Part shown: positions 17,354 through 25,571 of the stretch, piece by piece
Layout: every line of letters starts with the position of its first letter
Numbering within the stretch: position 1 is the stretch's first letter
NCBI RefSeq assembly: GCF_050717635.1
Contig: NZ_JBOITO010000020.1
Span: 62,001 to 126,000, forward strand
Length of the DNA stretch: 64,000 nucleotides
Reading direction: 5' to 3'
DNA from: Clostridium_AD sp050717635
GTDB taxonomy: Bacteria; Bacillota; Clostridia; Clostridiales; Clostridiaceae
The notes under the pieces: generated by a model
The model's database searches: none
What the model was told of the DNA's origin: nothing
What the model saw: the letters and a program-made list of their open reading frames with translations, nothing else
Position numbers and translations under genes: made by a program

Positions 17354-19123
17354 CTAATTATCTAGTTTCTTACTATTTATTTCCTGGGTAACTCTTGAAA
17401 TAAAATCCATAAGAAGGCAGCTACCTTCATCACCATTCACCCTACTTCTAAGAGATATACTACTTGATTTTTGTTCTTTTTCACCAACAACAATAATGTA
17501 TGGCAATCTCTCGCTTCGAGCTTCCCTAATTTTGTAACCTATCTTTTCTGCTCTTGAATCTATGCTAACTCTTATATTATTTTTTTCTAAATTATTTACT
17601 ATATCCCCTGCATAATCATTATACTGTTCCGATATAGGTAGTACTTTAACTTGAACTGGTGACAGCCACGTTGGGAACTTACCCTCAAAATGCTCTATCA
17701 GAATCCCAATAAATCTTTCTATACTACCAAATATTACTCTGTGTATAACAATCGGCCTATGCTTTTCTCCGTCACTTCCAATATATTGAAGGTTGAATCT
17801 TTGAGGAAGTTGTAAATCTAATTGTATAGTTCCACATTGCCATGTTCTTCCTATGCTATCTTCTAAATGAAAATCAATCTTAGGCCCGTAGAATGCTCCG
17901 TCCCCTTCATTTATCGTAAAATCCATATTTATTTCCTCAAGGGCCCCCTGAAGCGCATTTTCTGCTAATTGCCACTCTTCGTCACTTCCCATAGAATTTT
18001 CCGGTCTTGTTGAAAGTTCTACACTATATTTAAATCCAAACCTTGAATAAACCTCATCTATAAGTTTAACTACTCCCTTTATTTCATCTTTTATCTGTTC
18101 TGGTAACATAAATATGTGAGCATCATCCTGAGTAAATGCTCTAACTCTCATAAGTCCATGCAGTGCTCCAGATAGTTCATGTCTATGAACCTTTCCTAAC
18201 TCTCCTGCTCTTATTGGTAAGTCCCTGTAGGAATGAGTTTCTGTTTTATATACAAGCATTCCACCTGGGCAGTTCATCGGCTTTATAGCAAATTCTTCTC
18301 CATCTATATTTACTGTATACATATTTTCTTTATAATGAGACCAATGCCCAGATGTCTCCCAAAGCTCTTTATTTAATATCATAGGAGTTTCTATTTCAAC
18401 ATAACCAGCCTTTTTATGAATTTCTCTCCAATACTCAATTAACTTATTTTTTAAAACTACACCCTTGGGTAGAAAAAATGGAAACCCTGGTCCTTCATCC
18501 ATTAAAGCAAATAACTTTAGTTCCTTCCCAAGTTTTCTATGATCCCTTTTCTTCGCTTCTTCAAGCATATTTAGATACTCATCAAGTTCACTCTTCTTAG
18601 CAAAGGCTGTTCCATATATTCTTTGAAGCATTTTATTTTTTTCACTACCTCTCCAGTATGCCCCTGCAACTGATAACAGTTTAAAAGCTTTTACCTTTGA
18701 AGTTGATAATACATGTGGCCCCGCACAAAGGTCTATAAAATCTCCTTGTTTAAAGAAAGTTAACTCTTCATCCTCTGGCAGATCATTAATAAGTTCTACT
18801 TTATAACTCTCACCTTTCTCTTCCATAAACTTTAAGGCTTCTTCCCTAGAAACTACCGTTCTCTCTAATCTTAATTCTTCCTTTACTATTTTTCTCATCT
18901 CTATTTCAATTTTCTCAAGTATCTCCATAGTAAAAGATTCTTCCATGTCAAAATCATAATAAAATCCATTATCTATGGTTGGACCTATAGCTAATTTAGC
19001 ACTTGGATATAATCTCTTTACTGCTTGAGCAAGTATATGAGAAGTGGTATGCCTTAGTGCCCTTCTTCCTTCTTCGTCATTAGAATCTACTACACTGCCA
19101 TCCTTTAATACAACCTTTAACAT
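17354..19123 (-). CDS. thrS: Threonyl-tRNA synthetase lacking most of the TGS domain
   Basis: Charges tRNA-Thr. The start is the ATG at 19123, with GAAGGAGG upstream, giving 589 residues against about 635-645 for usual ThrRS. The first strand of TGS is present (MLKVVLKDGSVV), but the sequence then passes straight to the editing domain (HTTSHILAQAVKRLYP); about 50 residues of TGS are missing. Editing motifs HxxxH (HTTSH) and the Zn ligands of the catalytic core are intact, including the MNCPGGMLVY loop and motif 2 RHELSGALHGLMRVRAFTQD. The anticodon domain ends near KKLDN. A T-box leader precedes it. The deletion does not touch the catalytic or editing sites, so it should be active. Confidence 0.95.
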   Translation of the reverse strand: MLKVVLKDGSVVDSNDEEGRRALRHTTSHILAQAVKRLYPSAKLAIGPTIDNGFYYDFDMEESFTMEILEKIEIEMRKIVKEELRLERTVVSREEALKFMEEKGESYKVELINDLPEDEELTFFKQGDFIDLCAGPHVLSTSKVKAFKLLSVAGAYWRGSEKNKMLQRIYGTAFAKKSELDEYLNMLEEAKKRDHRKLGKELKLFALMDEGPGFPFFLPKGVVLKNKLIEYWREIHKKAGYVEIETPMILNKELWETSGHWSHYKENMYTVNIDGEEFAIKPMNCPGGMLVYKTETHSYRDLPIRAGELGKVHRHELSGALHGLMRVRAFTQDDAHIFMLPEQIKDEIKGVVKLIDEVYSRFGFKYSVELSTRPENSMGSDEEWQLAENALQGALEEINMDFTINEGDGAFYGPKIDFHLEDSIGRTWQCGTIQLDLQLPQRFNLQYIGSDGEKHRPIVIHRVIFGSIERFIGILIEHFEGKFPTWLSPVQVKVLPISEQYNDYAGDIVNNLEKNNIRVSIDSRAEKIGYKIREARSERLPYIIVVGEKEQKSSSISLRSRVNGDEGSCLLMDFISRVTQEINSKKLDN

Positions 19124-19136
19124 AAATATTCCTCCT

Positions 19137-19174
19137 TCAAAAAATAAAATACCCATCCCTAAATAAGGGACGAG
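19137..19174 (-). terminator. T-box regulatory terminator before thrS
   Basis: On the minus strand CUCGUCCCU (19166-19174) pairs with AGGGAUGGG (19152-19160) around a 5-nt loop, including two G-U pairs, followed by a U-rich run. The 5' arm CGUCCCU is also the strand that a T-box antiterminator uses, so this is the switch hairpin rather than a simple terminator. Confidence 0.8.
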
Positions 19175-19403
19175 TTAAACCGCGATTTAGGGACAGCTTT
19201 TGTCCCTATTCCACCCAAATTACAGAAAGTATAAATTAAAATCTCTTCTGTCACTCAATACCTCTAACGCCGGTTTGCGGAATTACCTACTTGTGTTCAG
19301 TAATCAACTCAGAGGTGGTTTTCAATAATACTTGCTTAAGAAACCTTTCAGCCGATGAGTTTCTCTCTCTTTTAACAGTAAATTATCTACTTTTCCTCTT
19401 CAC
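19137..19403 (-). promoter_or_regulatory. Threonine T-box riboswitch leader with an insertion
   Basis: On the minus strand the leader shows a stem I start (GTGAAGAGGAAAAGTAG), an AGAGAG bulge with the distal loop GGCTGAAAGGTTTC, a Thr-type specifier region (ACCACC, 19314-19319), an F-like GCGTTA, a stem III (ACAGAA/TTCTGT) and the T-box core GGGTGGA, ending in the terminator. UGGA would pair with the UCCA end of uncharged tRNA-Thr. In the usual core, GGGTGGNACCGCG is continuous; here 24 nt (19185-19208) containing a perfect 8-bp stem separate GGGTGGAA from CGCGG. Regulation may therefore be altered. Confidence 0.85.
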
Positions 19404-19593
19404 AGTTTTTAATTTAAAGTAATTGTATTCCAAAATATGTTTGATGTCAATATATATTTATTTAAGTTAAATTCCTTTTTATTAGTATTAATAATAAATG
19501 TAATAAATATACTAATATAGCATAAGTATTTTAGAATCATAATTAAATTAAAGTTTATACGTTTTTCAACATAAATAAGAGGGGGAACATTAA
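19404..19593. other. Intergenic, thrS leader to small gene
   Basis: This 190-bp AT-rich stretch lies upstream of both the thrS leader (minus strand) and the 75-residue gene (plus strand). It must hold both promoters, but several overlapping AT-rich -10 candidates are present and none stands out. Confidence 0.4.
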
Positions 19594-19821
19594 ATGTTCA
19601 TTACTATAGAATCTGAATTAATTAAGTTAAAAGTAAAAGTATGGCTCCAAGTATTAAATGAAAAAGAGATAGACCTCTCTCCAGAGCCTGGGGACGCAGC
19701 AATTAAAATAGCTATAGCTAAATATATAGCCAATATAAATCCAAATGATATAATAGAGCTATTAAATCTAGATAAGTATATCGAACAAACAAATCCAGAC
19801 GATACACTTATAGGCGATTAA
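19594..19821 (+). CDS. Uncharacterised 75-residue protein
   Basis: No family recognised. ATG with AGAGGGGG 8 bases upstream makes translation likely. The protein is acidic, with alternating hydrophobic residues, no signal peptide or Cys, and a centre (DAAIKIAIAKYIANINPNDI) that looks like a helical pair. It precedes the frameshifted DUF2382 gene on the same strand and may belong to the same general stress or sporulation group; that is inference from position. Confidence 0.6.
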   Translation: MFITIESELIKLKVKVWLQVLNEKEIDLSPEPGDAAIKIAIAKYIANINPNDIIELLNLDKYIEQTNPDDTLIGD

Positions 19822-19859
19822 TTACTTAATAGAAACCACATAACGGAGTTAAAAACATA

Positions 19860-19973
19860 ATGCCATATGCATTCTTGCCCTTTTTACTAATTTTTAAGCA
19901 GGGTAATATATTTCTTAAAGGACAATATATAAACGTATCAAAATTATTAATTGATGGAGGTATTTATATATGA
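19860..19973 (+). CDS. Possible 37-residue hydrophobic peptide
   Basis: MPYAFLPFLLIFKQGNIFLK and 17 more residues. ACGGAG lies 12 bases upstream, rather far. The stop TGA overlaps the ATG of the next gene as ATGA, the typical coupling geometry. The hydrophobic N-terminus could be a membrane anchor. It may equally be leader noise in AT-rich DNA. Confidence 0.25.
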   Translation: MPYAFLPFLLIFKQGNIFLKGQYINVSKLLIDGGIYI

Positions 19974-20315
19974 GCATATTTGAAGGAATTCTCAAAAAAA
20001 GTGATGCCCCTAGCAAAGAGGTCATCGATGATGCAGCAAAACTCACACTCCGTAAAGAAGAACTTGATATCTCCAAAAGTAGAGTTCAAAAGGGTGACGT
20101 AGAAATTGGCAAGGAAATTATAGAAGAAGTAAAAAGAGTTGATGTGCCTGTAGAACGAAAAAGATACTTCAGAAACCATCCGTATACATCTTAGTGATGA
20201 AAACGTTGAATTCACAAAACAGAAAATTATTTACACACCCAAAAGGTTTGAAATGAACCTAAAAAGAGAGGAACCTAAAGTTAAAATTTCTGGCTACTTA
20301 AAAGTCAAAGACTAA
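19970..20315 (+). pseudogene. DUF2382 (YsnF/AvaK-type) protein, frameshifted
   Basis: The open frame gives 74 residues: a start MSIFEGILKKS, then KLTLRKEELDISKSRVQKGD and VPVERK, which match the repeated DUF2382 pattern of stress-associated proteins such as YsnF. It then leaves frame within an A5 run near 20159-20163. Removing one A restores the family reading ETIRIHLSDENVEFTKQK followed by YTPKRFEMNLKREEPKVKIS and a stop at 20315 (114 residues). So this is a frameshifted gene, an assembly error, or a site of slippage at the A-run. ATG is preceded by GGAGG. Function of the domain is unclear; it is often linked to stress or spore coat. Confidence 0.7.
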
Positions 20316-20317
20316 TT

Positions 20318-20360
20318 AAAGCATCACACAGCTATTAAATATAGCAACATGATGCTTTAA
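20318..20360. terminator. Bidirectional terminator before rlmH
   Basis: AAAGCATCA pairs with TGATGCTTT, with a second inner stem GCTAT/ATAGC, between the convergent DUF2382 gene and rlmH. Followed by short T-runs on the plus strand. Confidence 0.65.
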
Positions 20361-20371
20361 TGCTAATTACG

Positions 20372-20851
20372 TTATTTGTGGTACGGTTCCCCACTTATTA
20401 TCCTAAACCCTCTATACACTTGTTCAAGCAACATCACTCTAAATAATTGATGAGGAAAAGTCATCTTTGAAAAGCATAATTTATAATTAGATCTATCTAA
20501 AACTGCCTTAGATAGCCCTAATGAACCCCCAATAACAAAAGCTATATTACTTTCGCCTCTTATACCTAAGTCTCTTATATAATTTGAAAGCTCCACTGAA
20601 GATATCATATCTCCCTTTAGTTCTAAAGCAATTACAAACATATTATCCTTTATGCTCTTAAGTATTACTTGGCCTTCTTTATCTTTTATCATAATCTCTT
20701 CTTTTTCAGAGGCATTGTCGGGAGTTTTCTCATCACTTAATTCAACAATGTTCAGTTTACAGTATCTAGATAGTCTTTTAGCATACTCACCTATAGCACT
20801 TTTTAAATATTTCTCTTTTATTTTCCCTACACAAATTATAGTTATATTCAT
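20372..20851 (-). CDS. rlmH: 23S rRNA pseudouridine1915 N3-methyltransferase
   Basis: SPOUT methyltransferase that methylates pseudouridine 1915 in helix 69 of assembled 70S ribosomes. The 159-residue length is exact for the family. The AdoMet knot motif FVIGGSLGLSKAVLDRS (about 104-120) and the C-terminal MTFPHQLFRVMLLEQVYRGF are typical. Single gene. Confidence 0.97.
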   Translation of the reverse strand: MNITIICVGKIKEKYLKSAIGEYAKRLSRYCKLNIVELSDEKTPDNASEKEEIMIKDKEGQVILKSIKDNMFVIALELKGDMISSVELSNYIRDLGIRGESNIAFVIGGSLGLSKAVLDRSNYKLCFSKMTFPHQLFRVMLLEQVYRGFRIISGEPYHK

Positions 20852-20936
20852 TTTAATTCTCCTTCATCATATATATGCACTATGAAACTTTAAATCACCA
20901 TCTACGTTACTATCATATATTTTTTTTATAGCATTA

Positions 20937-21734
20937 CTATATATTCATATCTCTTTTTTCATAAAATACATATGTGATGCGCACCATTGCAGCTATAATT
21001 GCAATTGATAATATAACAAAATTCCATTTAAGTCCACCGCCAAACATCAAATTCTTCGCTTCAAAATATTTAAATGGCGTTAGGTATTTCAAATAATCAA
21101 TTTTACCGCTTATGTCTATAACTATTGATAATATAAAAGTGATTAAAAGCACTGCTGTGGATATAGATATAGCTACCCTTGAGTTTTTATTTACAGCAGC
21201 TATGGCTGTTCCGATAGCCATAAACATAATTTGCAAAATAAACATCCCAATCATTAAAATTAATATGTCTACACTTACAGATTCACCGTTGCCGTATTTA
21301 CCTACTATAATTATTGATGAAACCAAAGTGATAATATTAAATATTAAAATATTCATTGTGGCGGCCAATAGTTTTGATGTAATAATCTTTGCTCTTGAAA
21401 TTGGTTTTACAAGTAAAAATTCCGTAGTCTTATCTCGTTCTTCCTTTGAAATTATATCAGCACCAATCATAACAGCATGCACCGTTGCCATAAGCAATAA
21501 ATATAAAAACAGCACTCCATAAAAACCACTTGCCTTTGACAAATCTAAAGTACCTACTCCCATAATAGCTCTCATAGAGTTTGGCATTTGATCCATTAAC
21601 TCATTCATAGATTGTCCTGAAGATGACATTCCTACATATTTACCCATACCCGCCGCAACCATAAATATAATACCAAAAGCCCATATAATAAGGCTTTTTC
21701 TATGTGCCTTCATCTCTACACTAAATATATTCAT
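20937..21734 (-). CDS. ABC-2 type transporter permease, second subunit
   Basis: 265 residues with six predicted membrane helices and the ABC-2 pattern of a long first loop (SKEERDKTTEFLLVKPISR, about 95-113) that contacts the ATPase. It is a diverged paralogue of the preceding permease (same length, same KTTEFLL/KTADFLL loop), so the two likely form a heterodimer with one ATPase. Last gene of the TetR-ATPase-permease-permease operon. Substrate unknown. Confidence 0.88.
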   Translation of the reverse strand: MNIFSVEMKAHRKSLIIWAFGIIFMVAAGMGKYVGMSSSGQSMNELMDQMPNSMRAIMGVGTLDLSKASGFYGVLFLYLLLMATVHAVMIGADIISKEERDKTTEFLLVKPISRAKIITSKLLAATMNILIFNIITLVSSIIIVGKYGNGESVSVDILILMIGMFILQIMFMAIGTAIAAVNKNSRVAISISTAVLLITFILSIVIDISGKIDYLKYLTPFKYFEAKNLMFGGGLKWNFVILSIAIIAAMVRITYVFYEKRDMNI

Positions 21735-21785
21735 AACCTAACCTCCTTTTATTCATTCCTTATTACTATGAATTATTAGTCCCAT

Positions 21786-22583
21786 TTAAACAGCATGTAC
21801 GTCCTTTCTACAATACACAAAGTAACTTGCCGTAATTGCTACAATCATAAATATTATTTCTATTATAATATATAAAGCCTCATAACTAGAATTTTTTATG
21901 ATGTATCCTGTGTCATAATACTTAAAGGGAGTAATATATCTCATAGCACCATCTCCTGTAGTAGATGCAAGCATTCCAATAATAAAGAATGTAAATACAG
22001 TACCAAGAGAAATTGGTAGCACTGATTTAATCTTAGGAACTACAACAGAAATTAGGACCCCTAAAGCAAGAAACATAAGCTGAACTAAAAAGAGTGATAT
22101 AGATATCATAAAGAATATCTTAAAACTATATTCTTCTGTTTTTACCATGGTTGCCATAACGCTAGAAGCAATCAAATATGCTACATTTGTAATTATTAGC
22201 GAAGTTAGTGCAGCCATTAGCTTTGATGTCATAATTTGCGAACGCGTAACAGGCTTTGTTAAAAGGAAATCAGCTGTTTTTGCGCGAACTTCCTTTGATA
22301 CAATGGAGGTTCCTAAATTCATAGCTTGTATGGCTCCACATAGAGTTATATATAAAAATATATAAGAGTAAAATCCTAATATAGAAGATATACTATTTAC
22401 TGAAATACCCAATGCCTTTCTTACTGGTTCTGGGAATCCTTCCAGTAGCTTTTTAAATGTTTCTGCTTCCTTTGAAAAGGCTGGAAACATTGCAAGCATA
22501 AGTATAACAAGTGCAACTAGAGTAAATGTCCATATAATATTGGATTTCCTATAAGCCTTCATTTCGTGTAAAAACATATTCAT
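21786..22583 (-). CDS. ABC-2 type transporter permease, first subunit
   Basis: 265-residue membrane protein with six helices. The cytosolic loop VSKEVRAKTADFLLTKPVTR (about residues 95-114) is the ABC-2 coupling motif shared with its paralogue 51 bp downstream. The start lies 5 bp after the ATPase stop, with its ribosome site inside the end of that gene. Confidence 0.88.
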   Translation of the reverse strand: MNMFLHEMKAYRKSNIIWTFTLVALVILMLAMFPAFSKEAETFKKLLEGFPEPVRKALGISVNSISSILGFYSYIFLYITLCGAIQAMNLGTSIVSKEVRAKTADFLLTKPVTRSQIMTSKLMAALTSLIITNVAYLIASSVMATMVKTEEYSFKIFFMISISLFLVQLMFLALGVLISVVVPKIKSVLPISLGTVFTFFIIGMLASTTGDGAMRYITPFKYYDTGYIIKNSSYEALYIIIEIIFMIVAITASYFVYCRKDVHAV

Positions 22584-22588
22584 AGCTT

Positions 22589-23473
22589 TTAGTCCTCCTT
22601 TTCATAGTAATGCATAAATATCTCTTCAAGGTCTGGCTCTTCAATCCAAAGATTAGTAATTTCTATTTCTGAAATCTTTTTCATTATAAAATTAATATTA
22701 CCTCTAAATAAAAAGCTTATTATGTTACTCTTTATATCTAAGTTAGTTACACCACTTATATTAAAATAATTATCATCTACTTTTGATTTCAATTCTATTT
22801 TAAATTTTTTATGGTTATTTTCTTGTAAGGTACTAATTTTCTCTACCTTTATTATTTTTCCCTCTTTAATAATTGCAACGCGATTACATAGCCTTTGAAC
22901 TTCCCCCAAAATATGAGAAGAAAATAAAATTGTTGCCCCTTTCTTATTCTCTTCCTCTAGGAGTTCGAAAAATTTCTGTTGCATAAGTGGGTCGAGTCCA
23001 CTAGTAGGTTCATCAAGTATAATAAGTTTAGGTTCGTGTAGAAGTCCTTGGACAATACCAACTTTCTTTTTATTACCAAAGGATAGATCATCAATTTTTT
23101 TATTAAGATCAAGATCCATTATCTGGGCTAGTTCACTAATTCTCTTGCTACAATCCTTCTTATAAAAACTAGCTGAGTACTTTAGTAGATCAATAACCTT
23201 CATATTGTCATAATAAAAAACCTCCGATGGTAGATATCCTATTTCTCTTTTTATCTCTGGTCCAAATTCAACGCATTCCTTACCAAAAATTGTAGCACTG
23301 CCAGAGGTCGGATAAATAAGAGATAATAGTGTTCTTATTAGTGTTGATTTTCCGGCACCATTAGGCCCAATAAATCCAAAAATTTCTCCCTGCTCAACAT
23401 TAAAACACACATCTATAATTCCTCTTGCCTTTCCGTAACTTTTAGTCAAATTCTTTATTTCAATAACATTCAT
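22589..23473 (-). CDS. ABC transporter ATP-binding protein
   Basis: 294-residue ATPase. Walker A GPNGAGKST is near residue 37, signature DLSFGNKKKVGIVQ has an unusual FGNKK in place of SGGQ, and Walker B LIILDEPTSGLD carries the catalytic Glu. A C-terminal extension of about 80 residues with an acidic end (EEPDLEEIFMHYYEKED) is common to drug/antibiotic-export ATPases that drive ABC-2 permeases. TetR lies upstream and two permeases downstream. Confidence 0.93.
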   Translation of the reverse strand: MNVIEIKNLTKSYGKARGIIDVCFNVEQGEIFGFIGPNGAGKSTLIRTLLSLIYPTSGSATIFGKECVEFGPEIKREIGYLPSEVFYYDNMKVIDLLKYSASFYKKDCSKRISELAQIMDLDLNKKIDDLSFGNKKKVGIVQGLLHEPKLIILDEPTSGLDPLMQQKFFELLEEENKKGATILFSSHILGEVQRLCNRVAIIKEGKIIKVEKISTLQENNHKKFKIELKSKVDDNYFNISGVTNLDIKSNIISFLFRGNINFIMKKISEIEITNLWIEEPDLEEIFMHYYEKED

Positions 23474-23528
23474 TTTTATACCCCCTTAGTATGGTTGTTA
23501 GTTTATAGTTGAAATAGATTTCTTTACG

Positions 23529-24167
23529 TTAAGGTAATTTATAGAAAGAATTTTTAAATATATCGATATAAATATTCATTTCACCAAACACTTTTTCATA
23601 ATCAACCCGTTTAGAGACTGTTGTTTTTGCCTTTTGAAGCTCATTTGCAGAAAGTCCCTCAAACGTCCACAATATAATATTCATAGCCCTACTTCCATCT
23701 AACCCATCACGGAATTTAGATGCATCAATATTATTAAATACTTTACTATAATTACTCTCCATAAGTTTTTTGTTTCTTTCTTCTATCTCGCTTTTTACCT
23801 CATTGCATTCTTCGCCTAACGCTACTTCAAAAAACTTAAAAATCATAGGGTATTTATACATAAGCTCCAATTTAAAGGATACTATTTGTCGTAATTTTAT
23901 AAAAATATCCCTTTCTTCCTCATCAACCTTTTTAAAAAATTCATTCATGCAAAGTTCCATAGCATAATCATAAACAAATATAAATAAATTTTTCTTGTTT
24001 TTAAAGTAGTGAAATAAAATCCCTTTTGATATTCCTGCCTTTTTAACGATCTCGTTTGTAGACGCCTTATCAAAACCTTTATCTGCAAATTCGGCAATAG
24101 ACGCCCCCAGTATTTTTTCCTGTTTTGCTAAATTTAAGTTTAAAAACTTCGAATAAATTTTGTTCAC
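23529..24167 (-). CDS. TetR-family regulator
   Basis: 212 residues. The N-terminal HTH FADKGFDKASTNEIVKKAGI (about 27-46), continuing SKGILFHYFKNKKNLF, is diagnostic. The C-terminal half is a ligand-binding helical domain. GTG-type upstream context with an AAAGAGGGTG site before the ATG. It is first in the operon with an ABC ATPase and two permeases, so it most likely senses their substrate and represses them. Confidence 0.92.
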   Translation of the reverse strand: MNKIYSKFLNLNLAKQEKILGASIAEFADKGFDKASTNEIVKKAGISKGILFHYFKNKKNLFIFVYDYAMELCMNEFFKKVDEEERDIFIKLRQIVSFKLELMYKYPMIFKFFEVALGEECNEVKSEIEERNKKLMESNYSKVFNNIDASKFRDGLDGSRAMNIILWTFEGLSANELQKAKTTVSKRVDYEKVFGEMNIYIDIFKNSFYKLP

Positions 24168-24382
24168 CCTCTTTCATACGTTATGATTACTTAACAAGGA
24201 TTATAATATATTAATAATATTCTAACATCATTGACCCCATTGGTCAACAAGTATTATTTTATGCATTCTGTAGACCTTTCAAAAAAAAATAAACCCCACA
24301 CAAAAGTGCAAAGTTTTATTTATTATCATATATATTGAGTTAACTATTCAATTAATATAGATTTACTACAGAATATTGTAGA

Positions 24383-24880
24383 TTACTTTCCACAACATTT
24401 CTTATATTTTTTCCCGCTACCACAAGGACATGCATCATTTCTTCCAATTTTTTCAGTATTCACTACCGTTTTAGAATCTTTATAATCTCTTTGAATTTCT
24501 TTTCTTTTTTCTTTAGAAAAGATTCCTTCCCATTGTGGAAGTTCATACAGATAATCTGCTTTTGCATCTAACATATTGAAATAAAGTTTTTCAAAGTCTA
24601 TTTTAAAATGTACTTCTGTATCCACTTCAGTTTTTTCTAAGTCTACAGATTGAATAAGACTATCATTTATTCCATCAGTAAATCCCATAAAGTATACATT
24701 TGATACATCAAAGTATTTTGCAAGTTCTTCTACTCTTCCCTTAGGTTCCTCTTTATGATTTGCTAATAGTTTAGTATAAATCCGTTTTTCAACTTCTCCA
24801 TATTCACTCCAAAATGCAGGTTCTCCTTTACTTTTAACATAATCAACCACCATATCTGTCCATTCTTTATATAAGCCCAT
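24383..24880 (-). CDS. SEC-C zinc-motif protein
   Basis: 165 residues. The C-terminus GRNDACPCGSGKKYKKCCGK (146-165) is a complete SEC-C zinc-binding motif (CxCx8CC), known from the tail of SecA. The N-terminal 140 residues are mixed alpha/beta and I do not recognise them. Such stand-alone proteins are common in clostridia and of uncertain function. ATG with AAAGGAG upstream; single gene. Confidence 0.85.
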   Translation of the reverse strand: MGLYKEWTDMVVDYVKSKGEPAFWSEYGEVEKRIYTKLLANHKEEPKGRVEELAKYFDVSNVYFMGFTDGINDSLIQSVDLEKTEVDTEVHFKIDFEKLYFNMLDAKADYLYELPQWEGIFSKEKRKEIQRDYKDSKTVVNTEKIGRNDACPCGSGKKYKKCCGK

Positions 24881-24992
24881 TTTCTATTCTCCTTTAAATC
24901 GTAATGTATTTTGTTACATTCCATTATTATAATAAAGATTGCATTAGTTTTCAACACATATATCTAAATTTCACAAATCGAATACATAGTTC

Positions 24993-25556
24993 TTATTCTT
25001 TAATTAAAGTTATTTCACTTTTGTTAAAAGGTTTGGATATATCAAAGTTTCCACCTAAAGTATCGGCATTCTTATTTTCCATTGTTATTTTAACTCTTTC
25101 TACAGATGGTAATTGAGTTAATGAAGCTTCTATGCTTTCTAGGCAAATTCTTTCTTTTGTTTCTGACATAGATATTTTAGCTTCTTTACTTAAATTAACA
25201 TGAGCGATACCGTCTTTAATAGAAAAACTTAATAATCTAGTTTTTTTGGACAATATTGGTTTTAGCTCACTTTTTGCTGTAGGTCCTTTTATAAGCTCTT
25301 GCATAATAGTTTCCCCTATAAGCTCTTCTTTATTTATAAGCCTAACATCTTTAATTATTTCTACTGTAGTATCGTCTTTAGACCCATCAAAGTAAAGACC
25401 GAACTCAACTAAATCCTCTTTTTCTAGGGGGAGTTTTAGATTTTCAAGCTTTTCTTTATTTGCAACGCTTTTCGCGTCTTTTTTTTCACACCCGAAAAAT
25501 GACACCGTTGAAACAAGTAACAATGAACATAATAATATTTTAACTTTTCTTTTCAT
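24993..25556 (-). CDS. GerMN-domain lipoprotein
   Basis: 187 residues. The N-terminal signal peptide has a lipobox (VSFFGC, Cys23), so it is anchored outside the membrane. Residues 48-170 match one GerMN (sporulation/spore germination) domain, with the pattern ETIMQELIKGP...IKDGIAHVNLSKE. B. subtilis GerM has two such domains, so this is a single-domain relative. It lies 15 bp after yycJ and 25 bp further from murA in one apparent operon, which hints at a link to the cell envelope. Confidence 0.88.
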   Translation of the reverse strand: MKRKVKILLCSLLLVSTVSFFGCEKKDAKSVANKEKLENLKLPLEKEDLVEFGLYFDGSKDDTTVEIIKDVRLINKEELIGETIMQELIKGPTAKSELKPILSKKTRLLSFSIKDGIAHVNLSKEAKISMSETKERICLESIEASLTQLPSVERVKITMENKNADTLGGNFDISKPFNKSEITLIKE

Positions 25557-25571
25557 ATTTGACCTCCCCCT

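Noticed and set aside
22147..23967. Plus-strand frames opposite the TetR-ABC genes
   Set aside because: They are antisense shadows without ribosome sites; the minus-strand genes have full motifs.
24250..24380. Hairpin after TetR gene region (AAATAAA...TTTATTT)
   Set aside because: Pairing is only A/T with several mismatches; not a convincing terminator.
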